Assembly: GCA_965202675.1 (NCBI GenBank)
Contig: OZ241842.1
Location: 682,001 to 746,000, forward strand
Reading direction: 5' to 3'
Source: CATQHD01 sp965202675
GTDB taxonomy: Bacteria; Actinomycetota; Acidimicrobiia; Spongiisociales; Spongiisociaceae
DNA: 64,000 bases
The notes beneath the pieces are model-generated. The model worked only from the letters and a program-made list of their open reading frames with translations, did no database searches and was not told where the DNA came from. The position numbers were made by a program, and so were the translations under genes. Shown piece after piece: positions 57,753 through 64,000 of the stretch; positions within the stretch are counted from its first letter, which is position 1, and every line of letters starts with the position of its first letter.

Positions 57753-58673
57753 ATGCGGATGGTTATAGACACCGACACCGCCTCCGACGATGCGGTGGCT
57801 CTGGCGATGGCGTTGCGGCGCCCCGGCGCAGATGTAGCGGCCATCACCACGGTGGCAGGCAACTGCCCGGTCGGTCGGTGCACGGCCAACGCCCTGTACA
57901 CCGCCGAGCTGTGCGGCTCCGATGTCCCCGTATACCAGGGAGCGGCCGCTCCGCTGGAGGTGGAAGCCGAGTACGCCGCCGCTTACCACGGCCGGGACGG
58001 CCTCGGCGACCAGGGCTACCCGCCCCCCGCCCGACCACCCGAGGACACCGACGGGGTAACCGCCCTGATCGAGCACATACGCGCCGACCCGGGCGTCACC
58101 CTGGTGACCCTCGGCCCCCTCACCAACGTAGCGGAGGCCCTCCGCCTGGCGCCCGACATCGCCCGGCTGGTAGGACGCTGCGTGGTGATGGGCGGCGCCG
58201 CCAATGCGGTGGGCAACGTCACCCCCGCCGCCGAGTTCAACCTGTGGTTCGACCCCCACGCCGCCCGCATTGTGTTCGCCTCCGACCTGCCCATCGAGAT
58301 GGTCGGCTGGGAGATATGCCGGGGCGGGGCCGGATTCACCGAGGACGAACAGCGGGCGTTCAAGGCGCTCGGCACCGAGCTGGGGCGTTTCTTCATCGAC
58401 TGCAGCGCCGCAGCCGTCGAGTCGGTCAAACGATACGGCGGAGAGGGGCTGGAGCTTCCCGACCCGACCGCCATGGCCGTCGCCTTGGACAAGGAGGGGG
58501 TGGTCATCCGCTCCGCCCGCTGCTACGTGGAGATAGAATCGGACAGCCCTCTGACCCGCGGCATGTCCGTGGTGGACTCCCTCGGCGCAACCGGCAACCC
58601 GCCCAACACCGAGGTGGTGCGGTCCATAGACATCCACCGGTTCAAACAGATGGTGTACGACGCCGCCCGCTAG
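57753..58673 (+). CDS. Nucleoside hydrolase (IU-nucleoside hydrolase family)
   Basis: A 306-residue protein. The Ca2+ site motif at the N-terminus reads DTDTASDDAVAL (family pattern DTDxxxDDA). Other conserved parts are TTVAGNCPVGRCTANAL, VTLGPLTNVAEAL, VVMGGAANAVGNVTPAAEFN and a late Asp/His region. It cleaves the N-glycosidic bond of a nucleoside to base plus ribose. It forms a unit with ribokinase and faces the BMP-type nucleoside importer. Confidence 0.9.
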   Translation: MRMVIDTDTASDDAVALAMALRRPGADVAAITTVAGNCPVGRCTANALYTAELCGSDVPVYQGAAAPLEVEAEYAAAYHGRDGLGDQGYPPPARPPEDTDGVTALIEHIRADPGVTLVTLGPLTNVAEALRLAPDIARLVGRCVVMGGAANAVGNVTPAAEFNLWFDPHAARIVFASDLPIEMVGWEICRGGAGFTEDEQRAFKALGTELGRFFIDCSAAAVESVKRYGGEGLELPDPTAMAVALDKEGVVIRSARCYVEIESDSPLTRGMSVVDSLGATGNPPNTEVVRSIDIHRFKQMVYDAAR

Positions 58674-58692
58674 CTGTCCAGCATCAAGTCAG

Positions 58693-59976
58693 CTAACCCT
58701 CGCCCTTGCGGTAGGGGAGGCCGTCGGCGGCGGGGGGCCGCAGGCGGGCGGTGGCGAAGAGGAGCACCACCAGCACCGCTATGTGGGGGGTTATAGCCGG
58801 GAGCTGGTTGGGCACGCTGGTGGAGTTGGCGTACCAGAACCCCACCGCCGCCGCCGCCAGAGCCAGCTGCAGCGTTCCCATGCGCCCCCGCCGCCGCAGC
58901 AGGCGCCACAGCACCAGCAGCGCCGCCGCGATCACCACCAGCAGCAGCAGCCCGTGGGCCGCCTTCTCATCCCGGAGCCGCAGCGTCTCGGTGAAGCCGA
59001 ACAGGATGGCGCCCCGGGCGGTGCCGAGCGGGTTCCAGTTGCCGAAGATCATGGTGGCCAGCCCGATGAAGCCCTTCCCCTGGGTCTGGCCCTCCTTGTA
59101 GAGGCCGGACAGCTGGATGGCCAGGAATCCGCCGCCCGCCCCGGCCAGCACCCCGCTGATAACCACCCCGTAGTATTTGTACTTGTAGACGTTGACCCCC
59201 AGAGAGTCGGCGGCGTGCGGGTGCTCCCCGCAGCTGCGCAGCCGCAGCCCGAAGCGGGTCTTCCAGAGCACCAGGATCGAAAGGGGCAGCACCAGGTAGG
59301 CGATAAGGGTGAACCAGGACATCTGGAACACGAACCCCCGCATCATCCCGGCCAGGTCGGAAAGGAAAAAGACGCCGGCCCGCTCCACCGCCCCCAGTAG
59401 ATCCGGGCTGTCCCAGCCGAAGAGGGCGCCCCCCGCCAGAATCGGCAGGGTGAAGTCGCTCACCCCCGATATGGTGGGCGACTGGGTTATCGACCCTCCC
59501 CGGTCCGAGAAATGCAGGTCGGACAAAAAGCGCGTCAGGCCGGGCGCCATGAGGTTGACGGCCACCCCGGCGATGATGTGGTCCACGTTGAACCCGACCG
59601 CCGCCGCCGCCATGACCAGACCGCCCACCCCGCCGGCCGCCGCCGCCAGCAGCATCCCGAACCAGGGCCCGCCCACCAGGGTGCCGAACGCCCCGAACCA
59701 GGTGCCCAGGATCAGCATACCCTCCAAGCCGATGTTGACCACCCCGGACCGCTCCGAGAAAATACCCCCCATACCGGCCAGGAGGATGGGCACCGACCAG
59801 GCCAGCGCGATCGACCAGGTGCCGCTGGAGGTCAGGTCGTCGGTGGGCAGCGAGGCGAACTGCTGGGTGAAGGCCAGCAGCAGAACCGCCGCCGGCCCGT
59901 AGACCAGCCACCGCCTGCGCCCCGAGACGAACCCCGCCAAGGGGCCGGGCGCCGGCAGATCCCTCGGCGCGCTCAC
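58693..59976 (-). CDS. Nucleoside ABC transporter permease (second, BPD_transp_2 family)
   Basis: 427 residues from GTG 59976, which overlaps the first permease gene by 4 bp (GTGA); the frame runs on further upstream, but only as a shadow of that gene. Features are GIFSERSGVVNIGLEGMLILGTWFGAF, then AGVAVNLMAPGLTRFL and RSCGEHPHAADSLGVNVYKYKYYGVVISG. About nine helices are visible. This is the YufQ/NupQ-type permease paired with the YufP/NupP type upstream. Confidence 0.88.
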   Translation of the reverse strand: MSAPRDLPAPGPLAGFVSGRRRWLVYGPAAVLLLAFTQQFASLPTDDLTSSGTWSIALAWSVPILLAGMGGIFSERSGVVNIGLEGMLILGTWFGAFGTLVGGPWFGMLLAAAAGGVGGLVMAAAAVGFNVDHIIAGVAVNLMAPGLTRFLSDLHFSDRGGSITQSPTISGVSDFTLPILAGGALFGWDSPDLLGAVERAGVFFLSDLAGMMRGFVFQMSWFTLIAYLVLPLSILVLWKTRFGLRLRSCGEHPHAADSLGVNVYKYKYYGVVISGVLAGAGGGFLAIQLSGLYKEGQTQGKGFIGLATMIFGNWNPLGTARGAILFGFTETLRLRDEKAAHGLLLLVVIAAALLVLWRLLRRRGRMGTLQLALAAAAVGFWYANSTSVPNQLPAITPHIAVLVVLLFATARLRPPAADGLPYRKGEG

Positions 59977-61118
59977 GGCTCGGCCTCCTCCCGGCGCCGG
60001 CCTCCGGGCCCCGCGCCGGCCGCCGCCTCCCCGACCTGGGCGGCCGCCGCCGCGGCCGCCGCGATCCGCGCCCGCCGCTGGGCCAGCGCGTAGGCCACCA
60101 CCGCGAACAGGATGATCACCCCCACCATGATGGTGACTATCTCGCGGGGAGCGTCCCCCCGCACCTCCAGCACCCCCGAAGCCCGCTCCAGCCAGCCGAA
60201 GGCCAAGGCCGCGAAAGCCGCCCCCGCCGCGTGGTTGCGGCCCAGCAGAGCCACCGCAATTCCGGTGAACCCCAGCCCCTGGGGGAACCGCAGGCTGTAG
60301 AAGTGCTGGTCGCCCAGCAGGTCGGCCATCCCCACCAGCCCCGCCGCCGCCCCGCTGAGCAGCATGGCCAGCATGATGGTCCGCTTGGGCGGCACCCCGC
60401 TGGCCTCCGCCGCCCACGGGTTGGCGCCGGTGGCCCTGAGGTCGTATCCGAGCCGGGTGCGGTTGATGAGCAGGTGGTAGGCAACCCCCACCAGCGCCGC
60501 CACCAGGATGAAGGCGGTCAGCTCCACCCGGCGTATATCCCGGGTGGCCAGCTCGATCAGCGGGTTGAGGCTGGGAAACCAGCCGGAGGGGGCGATATCC
60601 CCCAGCCGGGTGTCCAGAGTGGCGGACTCGATCTTCCATCGGCCCAGCAGGTAGGAGACCACCCCCGCCACCGCGATGGCGTTGAGCATGATGGTGGAGA
60701 TCACCTCGTGGACGTTCCGGGTGACTTTCATCCAGCCGGCCAGCCCGGCCCAGGCCGCCCCCACCGCCATCGCCGTTGCCAGGATGACCGCCACGTGCAG
60801 CGGCGGGAACAGGGTGCCAACCCCCGCCCCCACGTAGGCGGCCAGGAAAGCCGCCAGGATGTACTGTCCTTCCACTCCGATCTGGAACAGGTTGATCCGC
60901 ATGGCGATGGCAAAGGCGATGCCGGACAGGTAGAGCGGGACGGCCCGGTTGAAGGCCTCGATCAGCGTCTCCAGACGGGTCCCGTATTCGATGACGTTGC
61001 CGAAGGCCGCCAACGGGTTTGCGCCCGAAACGGCCAGCACCAGGGAGGCGACCAGCACCGCCAAGCCGACCGCCGCCAAGGGGGGCCCCGCCACCCGGAT
61101 GATTCCTTTCCCGGTCAC
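59973..61118 (-). CDS. Nucleoside ABC transporter permease (first, BPD_transp_2 family)
   Basis: 381 residues from GTG 61118. Typical parts are GIAFAIAMRINLFQIGVEGQYILAAF, then VHEVISTIMLNAIAVAGVVSYLLG and LRATGANPWAAEASGVPPKRTIMLAMLLSGAAAGL. The C-terminus is Ala/Arg/Glu-rich. It forms the channel with the next permease. It follows the ATPase gene after 28 bp. Confidence 0.88.
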   Translation of the reverse strand: MTGKGIIRVAGPPLAAVGLAVLVASLVLAVSGANPLAAFGNVIEYGTRLETLIEAFNRAVPLYLSGIAFAIAMRINLFQIGVEGQYILAAFLAAYVGAGVGTLFPPLHVAVILATAMAVGAAWAGLAGWMKVTRNVHEVISTIMLNAIAVAGVVSYLLGRWKIESATLDTRLGDIAPSGWFPSLNPLIELATRDIRRVELTAFILVAALVGVAYHLLINRTRLGYDLRATGANPWAAEASGVPPKRTIMLAMLLSGAAAGLVGMADLLGDQHFYSLRFPQGLGFTGIAVALLGRNHAAGAAFAALAFGWLERASGVLEVRGDAPREIVTIMVGVIILFAVVAYALAQRRARIAAAAAAAAQVGEAAAGAGPGGRRREEAEP

Positions 61119-61146
61119 GGCGCCGCCCGGGACGCGGCGCCCGCCT

Positions 61147-62655
61147 TCACGCCGCCCCCGTCATGTAGGCCCCCAGCTCGCGCAGGGTGATCCGAGACGG
61201 ATCCAGCCGGGCCGCGACCCCGCCCCGCAGCATGACCAGCAGGGCGTCGCTCAGGCCGATCAGCTCCTCCAGGTCGGCCGAGACCAGCAGCACCCCCAGC
61301 CCGGCGGCGCGCGCCCGGCGCAGCTCCTCCCACACGGCCGCCTGCGAACCCACATCGATGCCGCGGGTGGGGTGGGCGGCTATCAAGGGATTGCAGCGGG
61401 CGGCCATCTCCCGGCCCACCACCAGTTTCTGCTGGTTGCCGCCCGACAGGGCGTGCACCCCGGTGTCCACTCCCGGCGTGCGCACGTCGAACCGCTCGAT
61501 GACCTCGGCGGCGCGGCGCCTGGAGGCCCCCTCGTCTATCCACACCCCCGAACGCAGAAAGGGGGGGCGGGACTGGTGGCCCAGGATGCTGTTCTCCCAA
61601 ACGGGGGCGGGCAGCAGCAGGCCCCGGCGGTGGCGGTCCTCGGGTATGTAACCGAGGCCCGCCTCCCGCCGCCGCCGCACCGGCCATCCGGTCACGTCCT
61701 CGCCGTGCAGCCGGATCGACCCTTCCGCAACCGGGGCGATGCCCAGGATCGCCTCCACCAGCTCGGCCTGGCCGTTGCCCTCCACCCCGGCCACCCCCAC
61801 GATCTCGCCGCAGCGCACCTCGAAGGTCACGTTCCGAAGCCGGGGCGCCCCGGCCTCGTCCACCGCCGACACGTTCTCGACCTCGACCGCCGTCCGGTCG
61901 GTCACCGTCGCCTCCCGGGTCTCGGGGGTGGGGAGTTCGGATCCCACCATCAGCTCGGCCAGGTCGGCGGCGGTTACATCCTGCGGTTTTACGGCGGCCA
62001 CCGAGCGGCCCCGGCGGAGTACGGTGATGGTGTCGGCGACGGCCAACACCTCGTCCAGCTTGTGGTCGATGAAGATAACGGTGTGGCCCTCCGCCGCCAG
62101 CTCCCGCATGTTGCGGAACAGCTCCTCCACCTCCTGGGGAACCAGCACCGCAGTGGGCTCGTCCAGGATCAGGATGCGGGCGCCCCGGTAGAGGATCTTG
62201 ATGATCTCGATCCGTTGCCGCTCTCCGACCTCCAGGGTCTCCACCGCATCGTCGAAGTCCAGCTCCAGCCCGTAGGCCCCGCCCAGTTCCGCCAGCCGGG
62301 ACCGGGCGGCCGCGTAGTCGATCATCGGCCCTTTCGGTGGTTCGGCGCCCAGGATCACGTTCTCCAGAACCGACAGGTTGCCGGCCAGCATGAAGTGCTG
62401 ATGCACCATCCCGATCCCCGCCTCGATGGCCTCCTTGGGGGAGGAAAAGGCCCGCTCCTCGCCGAACACCTCGATCCGGCCCTCGTCCGGCTGCTGCATG
62501 CCGTAGAGGATGTTCATCAGGGTCGACTTGCCGGCCCCGTTCTCACCGCAGATGGCGTGGATCTCCCCTTCTTCCACCTCCAGGTCGATGCGGTCGTTGG
62601 CCGCCACCCCGGGGAACCGCTTGGATATCCCCGAGAGCTTTACCGCCGCGCTCAT
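61147..62655 (-). CDS. Nucleoside ABC transporter ATP-binding protein (two ATPase domains)
   Basis: A 502-residue ABC protein with two tandem domains. Domain 1 has Walker A GENGAGKST, Q-loop MVHQHFML, a degenerate signature (LEVGERQRIEI), Walker B RILILDEPTAVL and switch FIDHKLDEV. Domain 2 lacks a classical Walker A (GVAGVEGNGQAELV) but has signature LSGGNQQKLVVGREM and CNPLIAAHPTRGIDVG. This asymmetry is normal for BMP/sugar-type (RbsA/NupO-like) ATPases. ATG 62655 lies 62 bp after the binding-protein gene. Confidence 0.92.
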   Translation of the reverse strand: MSAAVKLSGISKRFPGVAANDRIDLEVEEGEIHAICGENGAGKSTLMNILYGMQQPDEGRIEVFGEERAFSSPKEAIEAGIGMVHQHFMLAGNLSVLENVILGAEPPKGPMIDYAAARSRLAELGGAYGLELDFDDAVETLEVGERQRIEIIKILYRGARILILDEPTAVLVPQEVEELFRNMRELAAEGHTVIFIDHKLDEVLAVADTITVLRRGRSVAAVKPQDVTAADLAELMVGSELPTPETREATVTDRTAVEVENVSAVDEAGAPRLRNVTFEVRCGEIVGVAGVEGNGQAELVEAILGIAPVAEGSIRLHGEDVTGWPVRRRREAGLGYIPEDRHRRGLLLPAPVWENSILGHQSRPPFLRSGVWIDEGASRRRAAEVIERFDVRTPGVDTGVHALSGGNQQKLVVGREMAARCNPLIAAHPTRGIDVGSQAAVWEELRRARAAGLGVLLVSADLEELIGLSDALLVMLRGGVAARLDPSRITLRELGAYMTGAA

Positions 62656-62717
62656 CGGCTCATAAGCCCTCTGCGCCTCTCTGACAAACGGCGTTCACCC
62701 GAGACTGTCTTCCCCCG

Positions 62718-64000
62718 TCAACCTCCGTAGTCGGCCGGGTCGCGGCTTACTACCAGCTCACCCGACACGATCCGAGACTTCCACTCCTCCAGCTCAGGAA
62801 CAATATCATCCACATGCCCACCCGAAACCGAATACCCAACCCCATCAACCAACAAATCAAACCGCTGCTCACCACTCGCAAACGACCCACCCTGAACCGC
62901 CGCAATAGTATTAAACACCGCCACATCAACCCGCTTCAACATCGAAGTCAAAATATAAGGCTGAAACTCCTCCCCCGCCGTCAAATACTGATCCGAATCC
63001 ACCCCAATCGCCCACACATGCGACCCACTAGACTCCGAAAAATCCTTCGCCGCCTGGAACAACCCCCCGCCCGTACCGCCAGCCGCATGATAAACCACAT
63101 CCGCCCCCCGCTCAAACATCGACTGCGCAATCACCCGACCAGCAGCAGGATCATTAAACCCACCAAAATCAGGCGGCTCAGTCACATACTGCGACAACAC
63201 CTCAATCGAAGGATCAACCGCCGCAACCCCCGCCAAAAACCCCGCCTCAAACGCATGAATCAACGGAATATTAACCCCACCAATATAACCAACCACCCCC
63301 GACTCCGACTTCAACCCAGCCGCCACCCCCACCAAAAACGACCCCTGCTCCTCAGCAAACAACAACCCCGCCACATTCGGAGCATCCACCACCGAATCCA
63401 CAATCGCAAAATTCACCTCAGGAAACTCCGCCGCCACCACCGCCATCGGCTCACTAAACAAAAACCCAACACCAATCACCACATCAGCACCCTCCGAAGC
63501 CTGCAACGCCAACAACTCCTCACGATTCGTCCCATCCTCATTAGCAGAAGCCTCAGAAACAGAAACCCCCAACTCACCCGCAGCCCGATCCAAACCAGCC
63601 GCCGCCGCATCATTAAAAGACTGATCACCCCGACCCCCAATATCATAAACCAAACCCACACCCACCGGCTCCCCCGCCGGCGCCGCCGCCGGGATTGCGC
63701 CGAGGTCGGCCGGGTCGCGGCTTACTACCACCTCACCCGACACGATCCGAGACTTCCACTCCTCCAGCTCAGGAACAATATCATCCACATGCCCACCCGA
63801 AACCGAATACCCAACCCCATCAACCAACAAATCAAACCGCTGCTCACCACTCGCAAACGACCCACCCTGAACCGCCGCAATAGTATTAAACACCGCCACA
63901 TCAACCCGCTTCAACATCGAAGTCAAAATATAAGGCTGAAACTCCTCCCCCGCCGTCAAATACTGATCCGAATCCACCCCAATCGCCCACACATGCGACC
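62718..64000 (-). CDS. BMP family nucleoside-binding protein with tandem duplicated domain (5' end outside window)
   Basis: The frame is open to the right edge, so signal peptide and first domain start lie outside. What is visible is the end of one BMP domain, a short linker (GAIPAAAPAGEP), then a full second BMP domain: VGLVYDIGGRGDQSFNDAAA, FLFSEPMAVVAAEFPEVNFA, SVVDAPNVAGLLFAEEQGSF, GVAAGLKSESGVVGYIGGV, HVWAIGVDSDQY. The domain ends repeat with only a few changes at an offset of 975 bp (325 codons). A single BMP domain is the norm. It is the binding component for the downstream ATPase and permeases. The plus strand is C/A-rich through the duplicated part. Confidence 0.85.
   Translation of the reverse strand, partial: SHVWAIGVDSDQYLTAGEEFQPYILTSMLKRVDVAVFNTIAAVQGGSFASGEQRFDLLVDGVGYSVSGGHVDDIVPELEEWKSRIVSGEVVVSRDPADLGAIPAAAPAGEPVGVGLVYDIGGRGDQSFNDAAAAGLDRAAGELGVSVSEASANEDGTNREELLALQASEGADVVIGVGFLFSEPMAVVAAEFPEVNFAIVDSVVDAPNVAGLLFAEEQGSFLVGVAAGLKSESGVVGYIGGVNIPLIHAFEAGFLAGVAAVDPSIEVLSQYVTEPPDFGGFNDPAAGRVIAQSMFERGADVVYHAAGGTGGGLFQAAKDFSESSGSHVWAIGVDSDQYLTAGEEFQPYILTSMLKRVDVAVFNTIAAVQGGSFASGEQRFDLLVDGVGYSVSGGHVDDIVPELEEWKSRIVSGELVVSRDPADYGG

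Overview
The window is about 64 kb of high-GC DNA. It most likely comes from an uncultured or poorly studied member of the Actinomycetota, and I would guess class Acidimicrobiia. The basis is the gene order carD-ispD-ispF-cysS-rlmB with disA upstream, a DUF3263 gene followed by a LytR_C gene, a DUF222-HNH gene, CarD and DisA themselves, and several secreted proteins with Cys-containing SLH-like modules. The phylum is well supported; the class is an inference.

Layout. 0-1.4 kb: 3' part of a xanthine dehydrogenase/aldehyde oxidase large subunit. 1.8-5.5 kb: a large Calx-beta surface protein behind a promoter that contains a poly-G spacer. 5.7-10.1 kb: a NitT/TauT-type ABC importer with a YtcJ-like amidohydrolase. 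10.2-14.0 kb: a Zn alcohol dehydrogenase, a RidA protein and an RCC1-repeat surface protein. 14.2-15.4 kb: a lower-GC STAS/HATPase/STAS-like regulator. 15.6-24.3 kb: an orphan BMP-type nucleoside-binding lipoprotein, a TrzA/AtzA-type deaminase, an acyltransferase-3 membrane protein with ankyrin repeats, a nucleoside deaminase, a thiolase, a MoxR ATPase with a VWA partner, and a CDP-alcohol phosphatidyltransferase. 24.5-29.1 kb: cell-envelope and membrane genes. 29.1-38.5 kb: a C-rich accessory region with a serine recombinase, two plant-type LRR genes and a repeat-filled stretch with few genes. 38.57-38.72 kb: tRNA-Arg and tRNA-Thr. 38.8-45.9 kb: a complete branched-chain amino-acid-type ABC operon (livF,G,M,H and a double-domain binding protein). 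46.2-47.7 kb: DUF222-HNH. 47.9-54.1 kb: rlmB, cysS, ispF, ispD, carD and disA. 54.1-56.3 kb: a zinc-ribbon/discoidin-like membrane protein coupled to a cytochrome P450. 56.8-64 kb: ribokinase, nucleoside hydrolase and a BMP-type nucleoside ABC transporter.

How they fit together. The right end reads as a nucleoside salvage unit: the transporter imports nucleosides, the hydrolase splits them and ribokinase phosphorylates the ribose. The 15.6-20.4 kb genes suggest purine or pyrimidine scavenging. The central housekeeping block makes isoprenoid precursors and Cys-tRNA, methylates rRNA and makes c-di-AMP.

The most unusual signals are these. (1) Four dispersed loci share a near-consensus promoter followed by a conserved, hairpin-rich transcribed segment, which suggests a multicopy non-coding RNA or a small mobile element. 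(2) There are eight C11-C12 tracts. One pair lies in the promoter of the Calx-beta gene and one lies directly behind the apparent start of the serine recombinase, so that removing one C would restore its frame. (3) Short direct repeats (core CAATAGAGGAATACC) flank the recombinase and recur through 29.4-38 kb around the LRR genes, like recombination sites of a cassette array. (4) Two unrelated solute-binding proteins are each fused head-to-tail to a near-identical copy of themselves. (5) CarD carries a long histone-H1-like repeat tail.
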